Origin: JAPLJC01 sp052326585 | Lineage (GTDB): Bacteria > Desulfobacterota > Desulfobaccia > Desulfobaccales > 0-14-0-80-60-11 | Length of the DNA stretch: 64,000 nt | Direction of reading: 5' to 3' | Assembly (NCBI GenBank): GCA_052326585.1 | Contig: JBKQLU010000028.1 | Coordinates: 1-64,000, forward strand | Shown here: one piece after another, positions 8,187-15,612 of the stretch | Layout: each line of letters starts with the position of its first letter | Position numbering within the stretch: the stretch's first letter is position 1 | Position numbers and translations under genes: made by a program | Notes under the pieces: model-generated | The model's database searches: none | What the model was told of the DNA's origin: nothing | The model's input: the letters and a program-made list of their open reading frames with translations, nothing else

Positions 8187-8873
8187 TCAGCGGCGATGAA
8201 AAGGTAATTGCTGGCACAGTGTCTCCTCGTTTCCGTTTCCTGCCACCCACTCCTTCACCCCCCGGAAGGTGCGGCGGTGCAGGTCGCAGGGACCCCAGCA
8301 GCGCAGCGCCTCCAGATGTTCGGGGGTGGCGTAGCCCTTGTGGCGGGCAAAATGGTATTGAGGGTAGCGCCGGTGCCACTGCTCCATGAGGCCATCCCGG
8401 TACACCTTGGCCAGGATGGAGGCCGCGGAGATGGAGGGGCACAGGGCATCCCCCTTGATCACCGGCTGCTGCGGAAAGGTCAGAGGCAAGGGCAGGTGGC
8501 CGTCCACCAAAATCATCTGCGGGCTGAGGGTCAGGGCCAGCACCGCCTGGACCATGACCTTGAGGGAGGCCTTCAGGATCCCCAGAATTTCGATCTGGCG
8601 GGCCCCCAATTCCCGAATGGCAAAGGCCAGGGCGGCGGCCCGGATCTCTTGATCCAGGGCGCTCCTGGCCTCGCAGGTGAGGCACTTGGAATCCCTTAGT
8701 CCGGCAATCCCGGCCCCGCCAGGGCCAGGCAGGATCACCGCCGCGGCCACCACCGGTCCGGCCAGCGGGCCGCGGCCGACTTCGTCCACTCCGGCGATCA
8801 GGCTTAAACCCTGCAGGCGCCAAAAAGCTTCCGGGTCAGCAAACACCTCGGCGCTGCCCGGGAGCCGGCTCAT
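8187..8873 (-). CDS. rnhB: Ribonuclease HII
   Basis: This 228-residue enzyme removes ribonucleotides from DNA-RNA hybrids. GVDEVGRGPLAGPVVAAAV carries the catalytic DEVGRG. Further motifs are the DGHLPLPL block, ISAASILAKVYRD, and HKGYATPEHLEAL. The start overlaps the rplS stop by 4 nt, matching the common rplS-rnhB-yraN order. The N-terminal MSRLPGSAEVFADPEAFWRLQG is a short extension before the first strand. Confidence 0.96.
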   Translation of the reverse strand: MSRLPGSAEVFADPEAFWRLQGLSLIAGVDEVGRGPLAGPVVAAAVILPGPGGAGIAGLRDSKCLTCEARSALDQEIRAAALAFAIRELGARQIEILGILKASLKVMVQAVLALTLSPQMILVDGHLPLPLTFPQQPVIKGDALCPSISAASILAKVYRDGLMEQWHRRYPQYHFARHKGYATPEHLEALRCWGPCDLHRRTFRGVKEWVAGNGNEETLCQQLPFHRR

Positions 8874-9223
8874 GCGATGGGGGTCCGCTTTTCTTTGATG
8901 CGGGCCGCCTTGCCCACTCGCTGCCGCAGGTAGTAGAGGCGGCTGCGGTTGACGTCGCCCCGGGTGAGAATCACCACCTTGTCGATATTGGGGGAATGGG
9001 TGGGGAAGATGCGCTCCACCCCCACTCCGTAAGAGACCTTGCGCACCGTAAAGCTTGCCCCGGTGAGGCCGCCCCGTTTCCGGATGACCACCCCTTTGAA
9101 GATCTGAATCCTCTCCTTTTCGCCTTCCACAATGCGCACGTGCACTTCCACGGTATCCCCGGGGCGAAAGTCGGGCAAATCCGCCCGCATCTGCTCCCGG
9201 GCCAATTGATAGACCCGTTCCAT
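8870..9223 (-). CDS. rplS: 50S ribosomal protein L19
   Basis: The product is 117 residues with the ATG at 9223, chosen because it follows an AGGTGA ribosome-binding site and gives normal L19 length. The open frame runs on to 9415 with no family support. Conserved blocks are FRPGDTVEVHVRIVEGEKERIQIF, GVVIRKRGGL, FTVRKVSYGVGVERIFP and NRSRLYYLRQRVGKAARIKE. The start is 4 nt from the trmD stop, so it is translationally linked to trmD. Confidence 0.97.
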   Translation of the reverse strand: MERVYQLAREQMRADLPDFRPGDTVEVHVRIVEGEKERIQIFKGVVIRKRGGLTGASFTVRKVSYGVGVERIFPTHSPNIDKVVILTRGDVNRSRLYYLRQRVGKAARIKEKRTPIA

Positions 9224-9227
9224 ATTT

Positions 9228-9968
9228 TCACCTGTCTTCTTCCGGCGTCTCAGCCAGGGTTTCGATAAACTTTCGATCTTCCGGCGCCAATGGCGCCTTG
9301 GCCAGAAGGTCCGGCCGGCAGGCCCGGGTGCGGCGCAAGGCCTGCTGCCGCCGCCACTCCCGGATACGCCGGTGGTCGCCCTCCAGTAATACCTGGGGTA
9401 CCCGGTGGCCTTCAAAATCCCGGGGCCGGGTGTAATGTGGATACTCCAGCAGCCCGGTTTGAAATGAGTCTTCTGCCGCGGCCCCTTCGCCTCCCAACAC
9501 CCCGGGGAGCAGCCGGGTCACCGCGTCCAACACGGCCAGGGCCGGGATCTCTCCCCCCGTCAGGATATAATCGCCGATGGAGAGCATTCCGTCAATATAG
9601 TATTTGAGGCGCTCGTCCACTCCCTCATAATGACCGCAGATCAGCAGGAGATGGGGCAAGGCCGCCAGCTCCCCGGCCTTCTCCTGGGTAAAGACGGGAC
9701 CCTGGGGACTCAGCAAGAGGATGCAAACTTGCGGGTCTTCCTCCCGGGCCGCCCGGATGGCCGCCACCAGGGGTGCAATCTGCATCACCATGCCGGGGCC
9801 GCCGCCGTAAGGACGGTCGTCCGTCACCTGGTGGCGGTCGGTGGTGTAATCCCGCAGGTTCAGGACCCTAAACTGGGCGGCGCCCCGAAGCTGGGCCTGC
9901 TGCAGCATGCTCTCAGCCAACGGCGACCTGAAAAATTCCGGGAACAGGGTCAGCAGGTCAATGCGCAT
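9228..9968 (-). CDS. trmD: tRNA (guanine37-N1)-methyltransferase
   Basis: This 246-residue SPOUT enzyme makes m1G37 in tRNA to prevent frameshifting. Motifs seen are LTLFPEFFRSPLAESML, DDRPYGGGPGMVM, LLICGHYEGVDERL, SIGDYILTGGEIPALA (the trefoil-knot SAM site) and YTRPRDFEGHRVP. Its 5' end overlaps rimM by 11 nt and its 3' end abuts rplS. Confidence 0.97.
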   Translation of the reverse strand: MRIDLLTLFPEFFRSPLAESMLQQAQLRGAAQFRVLNLRDYTTDRHQVTDDRPYGGGPGMVMQIAPLVAAIRAAREEDPQVCILLLSPQGPVFTQEKAGELAALPHLLLICGHYEGVDERLKYYIDGMLSIGDYILTGGEIPALAVLDAVTRLLPGVLGGEGAAAEDSFQTGLLEYPHYTRPRDFEGHRVPQVLLEGDHRRIREWRRQQALRRTRACRPDLLAKAPLAPEDRKFIETLAETPEEDR

Positions 9969-10497
9969 GGCTTTCCAATCCCGGGGGCGGCGCCACCTTC
10001 AGGAACCCCTCCTTTAGGTTGATTTCCACCACCACCTCCGCCACCGCGGGAAGGAGAAGCTCCCGCTGGCCCTGGACCACCACGTAGACGTCGTGGCCCG
10101 GGGTGGGCAGGATCTCCTGCAGCCGGCCCAGCAAGGCCCCGTCCCCGGCATTATAGACCGGCAGCCCCAGCAGTTGGAACCAGTAGTATTCCCCCGGCGG
10201 CAACGCGGGAAAGCGCCGGCGGTCCCCCAGGACCTGCCTGCCGGTCAACTCCTCCGCCCGGGTCCGGGAATCTACGCCGGCCAGATGGAGCAGCACCTGG
10301 TTTTTAAGGCGGTCCGCCTGGAGGACGGCGTAGGTGAGCTCGCCGATCACCACTTCGGCCAGGGCCGCAAAGACCTCGGGGTCGGTAGTGGCGGCAGTGG
10401 CATCGGGACGAACCTTGACGGCCCCGCGCAAGCCATGGGCTCCGGAGATCCGTCCCAAGCCGATGAGGTGGGAGGGGGAATCCTGCCCTTTACTCAA
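9958..10497 (-). CDS. rimM: 16S rRNA processing protein RimM
   Basis: This 179-residue 30S maturation factor binds ribosomal protein S19. The N-terminal RimM domain begins IGLGRISGAHGLRGAVKVRP, and the C-terminal PRC barrel contains YYWFQLLGLPVYNAGDGALLGRLQEI and HDVYVV. The only plausible start is TTG at 10495-10497, which overlaps the khpA stop by 8 nt. It then overlaps trmD by 11 nt, so translation in this stretch is tightly coupled. Confidence 0.95.
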   Translation of the reverse strand: MSKGQDSPSHLIGLGRISGAHGLRGAVKVRPDATAATTDPEVFAALAEVVIGELTYAVLQADRLKNQVLLHLAGVDSRTRAEELTGRQVLGDRRRFPALPPGEYYWFQLLGLPVYNAGDGALLGRLQEILPTPGHDVYVVVQGQRELLLPAVAEVVVEINLKEGFLKVAPPPGLESHAH

Positions 10498-10720
10498 GAA
10501 TTTCCAAGACCGCCCGCTTACGAATTTTAGTGGAGGCGGCGCTGAGAATGGTGCGCATAGCCCGGGCGGTGCGCCCTTGTTTGCCTATCACCTTTCCCAG
10601 ATCTTCCTTGGCCACCTTGAGTTCGATAACCGAGGTCTGCTCCCCTTCGATTTCCTTGACCTGCACCTCTTCCGGATTGTCCACGAGGGCCTGAGCGATG
10701 AACCTGATCAGCTCTTTCAT
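10490..10720 (-). CDS. khpA: KH-domain RNA-binding protein KhpA (YlqC family)
   Basis: The product is 76 residues from the ATG at 10720 (MKELIRFIAQALVDNPEEVQV). It is a single KH domain with the RNA-binding GxxG loop as IGKQG within LGKVIGKQGRTARAMRTIL. Family members bind RNA, often with KhpB, and affect cell-division and sRNA-related functions. The location between rpsP and rimM is the standard one. Confidence 0.95.
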   Translation of the reverse strand: MKELIRFIAQALVDNPEEVQVKEIEGEQTSVIELKVAKEDLGKVIGKQGRTARAMRTILSAASTKIRKRAVLEILE

Positions 10721-10787
10721 AGTAGCCACCTCTGTCAAGGCATGGGGCAATCAACCAACCTCCCTGAGTCCTATCCCTGGGCGCGCG

Positions 10788-11048
10788 CTAGGCCTCCGGC
10801 GCCGCCGCGGCTTGAGGCCGCTTCTTGAGAAGGCTGGCCACGGTGTCGGTTGGCGTGGCGCCTTTGCTGACCCATTGGGCCAGCAGGTCTTCTTTCACCG
10901 TGACCGCGGCGGGGTCTTGGCGCGGATCATAAGTGCCAATGATTTCCAGGAAGCTACCATCCCGGGGAGACTCGCTATTAGCCACCACGATGCGGTAGTA
11001 GGGGCGCTTTTTCGCGCCGAAACGGGCCAAACGGATACGTAACGCCAT
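10788..11048 (-). CDS. rpsP: 30S ribosomal protein S16
   Basis: The product is 86 residues from the ATG at 11048 (MALRIRLARFGAKKRPYYRIV). The core continues with DGSFLEIIGTYDPR and DLLAQWVSKGATPTDTVASLL, followed by a short Ala/Pro-rich tail. The frame is open upstream to 11141 but that part has no family match. It lies about 100 nt downstream of ffh and 67 nt upstream of khpA. Confidence 0.97.
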   Translation of the reverse strand: MALRIRLARFGAKKRPYYRIVVANSESPRDGSFLEIIGTYDPRQDPAAVTVKEDLLAQWVSKGATPTDTVASLLKKRPQAAAAPEA

Positions 11049-11150
11049 TAGGGCTGCTCTCTCCTCCTTCGGATGTGATCGGGCCGGCGTGGGACCGGCG
11101 CCCGCACTGTTGCAGTTACCGCCGGGGACGGCGGTTCCCACCTATCTCCT

Positions 11151-12485
11151 TTAAAAAAACTTGGGCATCAGGCCCTTCATCTTCTTGCCGCCCTGGGCCA
11201 TCTGCTTGATCATCTTTTGGGTCATGACGAAATTCTTCAGCAAGCGGTTGACGTCCTGCACCGAAGTGCCGCTGCCCAAGGCGATGCGCCGCCGGCGGCT
11301 GCCGTTGATGATCTGGTGGTCGGCGCGCTCGCCCGGGGTCATGGAGCCGATGATGGCCTCCACCCTTTTCAGGTCCCGCTCGTCGGGCTTCAGGTCCTTC
11401 ATGGCCTTCATCTTGCTGCCCAGGCCGGGAATCATACCCAGGAGCTGCTCCATGGAGCCCATCTTCTTGATCTGGCGCAACTGCTCCCGAAAATCGTCCA
11501 GGGTGAAGGCTTCCCGGCGCAACTTCTGCTCCAGGGCCTTTACCTGCTGGACGTCAAAGGACTCCTGGGCCTTCTCGATGAGGGTGAGGACGTCCCCCAT
11601 CCCCAGGATGCGGGAGGCCAGCCGGTCCGGATGGAAGACCTCCAGGGCATCGAGCTTCTCACCCACCCCCAGAAACTTGATGGGCTGGCCCACCACTTCC
11701 CGCATGGAGAGGGCGGCGCCGCCCCGGGCATCCCCTTCCACCTTGGTGAGGATCACCCCGGTGAGCTTCAAGAGATCGTGGAAACTCTGGCCCACCTGCA
11801 CCGCGTCCTGTCCGGTCATGGCGTCCGCCACCAGGAGAATCTCCTTTGGCGCCGCCTTCTCCTTGATGGCCTTGAGCTCCTCCATCAAGGGGGCGTCGAT
11901 GTGCAACCGCCCGGCAGTGTCCAGGATCACTGTGTCGTAGCCCGCGGCGTAGGCCGCCTCCATGGCTGCCCCGGCGATGGCCACCGGATTCTGGCCGGGC
12001 TCGGTGGGGTGCGCCGCCACCCCGCAGTCCGCCGCCAGACGCTTGAGCTGCTCGATGGCCGCCGGGCGCTGCACGTCGGCGGGCACCAGATAGACCTGGC
12101 GGCCCTGGCTCTTGAGGCGCCGAGCCAGCTTGGCCGCGGTGGTGGTCTTGCCCGATCCTTGCAAACCCACCAGCATCAGGGCGATGGGAGGCCGGCCGCT
12201 CAGGTCCAGCCGCGGGGACTCCCCCCCCAAGAGGGCGGTGAGTTCCTCATGGACGATCTTCACCACCTGCTGGGCCGGGGTGAGGGAGCGCATCACCTCT
12301 TCGCCCACGGCCCGCTCCCGGACCCGCTCGATGAAGGACTTGGCGACCTTGTAGTTGACGTCGGCCTCCAGCAGGGCCAGGCGCACCTCCCGCAGGGCCT
12401 CCTGCACCTGGGCCTCGCTGAGCTTGCCGTGGCCCTTCAGCTTCTTGAAGACCTGGGCCAGTTTATCGGTTAATCGGTCAAACAT
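11151..12485 (-). CDS. ffh: Signal recognition particle protein Ffh
   Basis: This 444-residue SRP54 GTPase targets nascent membrane proteins. The N domain is followed by the G domain with P-loop VGLQGSGKTTTAAKLA, then DTAGRLHIDAPLM, LTKVEGDARGG and GVGEKLDALEVF. The M domain carries the methionine-rich signal-binding region and the SRP-RNA-binding ALGSGTSVQDVNRLLK. Length is normal. It is the first gene of the long ribosome-related minus-strand run. The leader upstream has three tandem TTTCGAG heptamers (12491-12511). Confidence 0.97.
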   Translation of the reverse strand: MFDRLTDKLAQVFKKLKGHGKLSEAQVQEALREVRLALLEADVNYKVAKSFIERVRERAVGEEVMRSLTPAQQVVKIVHEELTALLGGESPRLDLSGRPPIALMLVGLQGSGKTTTAAKLARRLKSQGRQVYLVPADVQRPAAIEQLKRLAADCGVAAHPTEPGQNPVAIAGAAMEAAYAAGYDTVILDTAGRLHIDAPLMEELKAIKEKAAPKEILLVADAMTGQDAVQVGQSFHDLLKLTGVILTKVEGDARGGAALSMREVVGQPIKFLGVGEKLDALEVFHPDRLASRILGMGDVLTLIEKAQESFDVQQVKALEQKLRREAFTLDDFREQLRQIKKMGSMEQLLGMIPGLGSKMKAMKDLKPDERDLKRVEAIIGSMTPGERADHQIINGSRRRRIALGSGTSVQDVNRLLKNFVMTQKMIKQMAQGGKKMKGLMPKFF

Positions 12486-12589
12486 TTAAGTTTCGAGTTT
12501 CGAGTTTCGAGTTTTTAGTTCACAGGCTGGGAGATGGATTGTCCCGGTTTCTCAAGTTATCGCTTTTTTCTAAAAATAAATTAACCTAG

Positions 12590-12757
12590 CCTTTTATAAC
12601 CCCCAGCGGCTTCAGTTGGTGGCACAGGCCTCCCGCCTGTGCTGTCCTTTGGTAGCCGCAGGCTTTAGCCTGCGCCGCCTTTCCGCGTTTCCGATAAAAC
12701 CCGCAGGCTAAAGCCTGCGGCTACATACTACCCTTTTATAACCCCCAGCGGCTTCAG
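12590..12757. repeat. 26-bp direct repeat duplicating the rtcB 3' end and flanking a palindromic insert
   Basis: An identical 26-bp sequence occurs at 12590-12615 and 12732-12757. The second copy is the last coding bases of rtcB (codons for LKPLGVIKG). The first copy lies beyond the present stop and is followed in frame by its own TAG. The 116 bp between them (12616-12731) hold a GCACAGGC hairpin (12622-12642) and a perfect 23-bp inverted repeat (12652-12674 / 12702-12724). The structure looks like insertion of a short palindromic element with target duplication, leaving RtcB's C-terminus unchanged. Confidence 0.85.
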
Positions 12758-14167
12758 CTTCGCCACCTTTTTGGAGATGCCGGCGCCCTGGCAGACGTCC
12801 ACTACCATGGCCACGTCCTTGTAGGCCTCGGAAATCTCTTCGTCAATGGTGGCCCGGCCCGCCCCCCGGACCACGATGCCCCGGGCCGCCAGCTCCTGGA
12901 CGATGGCGCGGCCCCTGGCCACCTTCAGGGCCTGGTGCCGGCTCATCTCCCGGCCGGCCCCGTGGCAGACGCTGCCGAAGGTCTCGCTGAGGGCCTGCTC
13001 GGTCCCTACCAGTACGAAAGAGTAACGCCCCATGTCGCCGGGAATCAACACCGGCTGCCCCGTCTCCTGATAGGCCGCCGGGGTCTCCGGGTGGTGCGGC
13101 GGAAAGGCCCGGGTCGCGCCCTTGCGGTGGATGCAGAGCTTCTTCCGGACACCCCCTGCCACTTCATGGGTCTCGATCTTAGCGATGTTATGGGCCACGT
13201 CGTAAACCAGCTCCATCCCCAGCTCCCGGGGGCCGATCTTAAAGACCTGCTCAAAGGACTGCCGCACCCAATGGGTGATCATCTGCCGGTTGGCAAAGGC
13301 AAAATTGGCCGCCGCCGCCATGGCCGCCAGATAGTTCCCGGCCTCCGGCGATTGCAAAGGGGCGCAACAGAGCTGGCGGTCCGGCAGCTCAATCCCGTAT
13401 TTGGCCGCAGCCCTGAGCATCACCTTGATATAGTCATCGCAGACCTGATGGCCCAGCCCCCGGGAACCGGTGTGCACGATGACGGTCACCTGGTCCTTAA
13501 AGAGACCCAGGGCCGCGGCCAGCTTCTCATCAAAGATCTCCTGGACGTAGCCCACTTCGGTGAAGTGATTGCCGGAACCCAGGGTGCCCAACTGGTCCTT
13601 GCCGCGATCCATGGCAAACTGGGAGACGCGCTCCGGGTCGGCCCCGGCAATACAGCCCTGGGCCTCGATGTGGTCCAGGTCGGCGGCGGCGCCGTAGCCA
13701 TTTTTCACGGCCCAGCCGGCCCCCCGGCGCATCACCTCTTTCAAGGCGGTCAGGGCCAGCTTCAGTTCTTTGCGCCGGGAGCCCACCCCCGAGGGGATAT
13801 TGGCAAACAGGACGTTGACCAGCGCCTCGATGCAGCACTCCACCTGGGACCGCTCAAGGTTGGTGCGCAGCAGCCGCACCCCGCAGTTGATGTCGTAGCC
13901 GACGCCGCCGGGGGAAACCACCCCGTCCTCCAGCGAGAAGGCGGCCACCCCGCCGATGGGAAAACCATAGCCCCAATGGATATCCGGCATGGCCAGAGAG
14001 GGGCCTTCGATTCCCGGCAGGGTGGCGACGTTGACCACCTGCTGCAGGCTCTGGTCCTCCCTGAGCTTGGGGATCATCGCCGCGGAGGCGAAGACCAGGC
14101 CCCGGGTGCGCATCTTGCCCTCCCGGGGAATCTCCCAGCGGTACTCGTCCACCTGCCGCAGCTGCAT
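12728..14167 (-). CDS. rtcB: RNA-splicing ligase RtcB
   Basis: This 479-residue enzyme is a GTP- and Mn2+-dependent ligase that joins 2',3'-cyclic phosphate (3'-phosphate) and 5'-OH RNA ends. Metal- and guanylate-site blocks are GVGYDINCGVRLLRTNL (active-site Cys), GSGNHFTEV, HTGSRGLGHQV and GDMGRYSFVL, with the C-terminal HGAGREMSR-type motif (CHGAGREMSRHQALK) holding the His region. Length is typical. It is followed on the minus strand by nothing but repeats, and archease lies upstream of it, so the two are likely co-expressed. The 3' end has been duplicated (see the repeat at 12590-12757). Confidence 0.97.
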   Translation of the reverse strand: MQLRQVDEYRWEIPREGKMRTRGLVFASAAMIPKLREDQSLQQVVNVATLPGIEGPSLAMPDIHWGYGFPIGGVAAFSLEDGVVSPGGVGYDINCGVRLLRTNLERSQVECCIEALVNVLFANIPSGVGSRRKELKLALTALKEVMRRGAGWAVKNGYGAAADLDHIEAQGCIAGADPERVSQFAMDRGKDQLGTLGSGNHFTEVGYVQEIFDEKLAAALGLFKDQVTVIVHTGSRGLGHQVCDDYIKVMLRAAAKYGIELPDRQLCCAPLQSPEAGNYLAAMAAAANFAFANRQMITHWVRQSFEQVFKIGPRELGMELVYDVAHNIAKIETHEVAGGVRKKLCIHRKGATRAFPPHHPETPAAYQETGQPVLIPGDMGRYSFVLVGTEQALSETFGSVCHGAGREMSRHQALKVARGRAIVQELAARGIVVRGAGRATIDEEISEAYKDVAMVVDVCQGAGISKKVAKLKPLGVIKG

Positions 14168-14336
14168 ATCAGTTGCCAGTAGTCAGTATTTACTTCAGCC
14201 CTTCACTAAAGGGGGGCTTTATATGCTAACCATTTGTCACTAACCATTATAAATTCAAAATCACCATCCTTAAGCCTGTAGCCGCTCTGGTTTTGATTTT
14301 ACTGGCAACTGGGAACTGGCTACTGGCTACCGGCCA

Positions 14337-14783
14337 CTACAAATCCAAGATCACAGTGGCCTGCCAGCCCTGCCCCCGGGGCCTGATCTCCAGGTGGTGG
14401 TAGGTGGCGGCCTTGACCGCGGATTTCTCCGGATGCCGCTCGGGATCGAAGGCCTCTCCCCAGACGGTGGCTTTCAGGCGCCGCTCGCTCAAGGAGGTGA
14501 GATGGAATTCCCGCCCCAAAAAGCCTTCCACGTCAAAAAGATAAAGCAGGTGGTTGAGCCAGTCAACCAGCAGGGCCTCCCGGTCCAGCGATTCCAGCTC
14601 AACGGTGCGCCTTTCCCGGCGCCTTAAGTAACGGCGGTCAACCATGGTAGCCGTCAAGGCGCCGGCAGAATTTTCAAAGAGCTCCGCCAGGCTCTGCCCC
14701 CGGATGCGCCAGCCCAGGTCGGCGGTATGCGGCAGTTGCCGGTACTTGGCGCCCTGGCGTTGGGCGGCTGCCCCCGGTTTCAT
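14337..14783 (-). CDS. Archease, RtcB activating protein
   Basis: The product is 148 residues. YRQLPHTADLGWRIRGQSLAELFENSAGAL matches the archease N-terminus, and LVDWLNHLLYLFDVEGF and AVKAATYHHLEI are the other conserved blocks with the acidic and His metal-site residues. Archease promotes guanylylation and multiple turnover of RtcB, which agrees with the rtcB gene about 170 nt downstream on the same strand. Confidence 0.95.
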   Translation of the reverse strand: MKPGAAAQRQGAKYRQLPHTADLGWRIRGQSLAELFENSAGALTATMVDRRYLRRRERRTVELESLDREALLVDWLNHLLYLFDVEGFLGREFHLTSLSERRLKATVWGEAFDPERHPEKSAVKAATYHHLEIRPRGQGWQATVILDL

Positions 14784-14883
14784 CTTTAAAAAATAAGAAT
14801 TTTATCAGGGTGATGCAAGTCCGGGCGCAGACTTAAGTCACCAGGAAAAAAGTAGATCTTTTGCCTCTGTATCGCCTTTTGCC

Positions 14884-15534
14884 TCAAAAGGCTTGGCGCC
14901 GCAGCCAATTCCGGTCATCCCGGGCCGCCGCCTGCCCCCAGGCAAAGGCCTGTAAATTGGCTTCGAGAAACTTGGGGTTGGTGCGGGTGCGAATCACCGC
15001 CAGAACCTCAGGGGGGGCGAACGGCAGCCGCTCCAAGGCCGCCAGGGCCCCCAACAGGACCATGTTCACCGTCAGGGGGCTGCCCGCCTGCCGGGCGCCG
15101 GCACCGGCGTCGAAGGCCAGCAGGCTCCCCACCTGCACCGCCATGATCTCCAGCATCCGGGATACCTGCGGATAGGGCGCCTGGCCGATGGCCACCGGAT
15201 AGGGGACAATGGCCGCGGTGTTGGCGATCACCAGGGTGCCGGGATGGCAGCGGTCCAGGGCCCGGAAGGTCTCCAGGGCCTCGAAACCCAGGACAATGTC
15301 GGCTTCTCCCGGGGAGATGATGGGGCTCTGCAACTCCCCCAGGACCACGGTGGAGACCACGATGCCGCCCCGTTGGGCCATGCCGTGGGTCTCGCTCACC
15401 AAAGGATCAAGCCCCGCGGCCAGGGCCGCTTCCCCCAGGATGCGGCTGGCCAGCAGGGTCCCCTGGCCGCCCACCCCGGTGAGGAAGATGCGCAGGTTGG
15501 TAGTTTGCGGTTTCCGGTTTTCGGTGGCTGCCAT
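14884..15534 (-). CDS. iorB: Indolepyruvate ferredoxin oxidoreductase, beta subunit
   Basis: This is the gamma-type subunit of a 2-oxoacid:ferredoxin oxidoreductase, which oxidises aryl pyruvates to aryl-CoA during amino-acid degradation. The motifs are LTGVGGQGTLLASRILGEAA, SETHGMAQRGGIVVSTV and GFEALETFRAL. I place the start at the ATG 15534 (about 216 residues). The frame extends to 15573, but that part overlaps the dispersed GCACAGGC repeat and shows no family similarity. It follows iorA after about 80 nt. Confidence 0.93.
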   Translation of the reverse strand: MAATENRKPQTTNLRIFLTGVGGQGTLLASRILGEAALAAGLDPLVSETHGMAQRGGIVVSTVVLGELQSPIISPGEADIVLGFEALETFRALDRCHPGTLVIANTAAIVPYPVAIGQAPYPQVSRMLEIMAVQVGSLLAFDAGAGARQAGSPLTVNMVLLGALAALERLPFAPPEVLAVIRTRTNPKFLEANLQAFAWGQAAARDDRNWLRRQAF

Positions 15535-15548
15535 GGTAATTATCTCAG

Positions 15549-15575
15549 GGCACCGGCGGGACGCCTGTGCCACCA
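15549..15575. repeat. GCACAGGC-type palindrome between iorA and iorB
   Basis: On the minus strand this reads CTGGTGGCACAGGCG, then a short loop, then CGCCGGTGCC. It is an imperfect hairpin matching the element families at 367-387 and 12622-12642. It falls in the short iorA-iorB gap, just upstream of the chosen iorB start. Confidence 0.6.
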
Positions 15576-15612
15576 GTTAATCCAGGGTGGGCATGGCCTA
15601 CCAAGAATCTGC

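Noticed and set aside
8870..9415. L19 as a 181-residue protein
   Set aside because: The extra 64 N-terminal residues overlap trmD and have no L19 similarity; the ATG at 9223 has a proper ribosome-binding site.
11217..12473. 418-codon open frame antisense to ffh
   Set aside because: The low-information His/Gln/Leu-rich translation mirrors ffh codons. Ffh on the other strand is complete and unambiguous.
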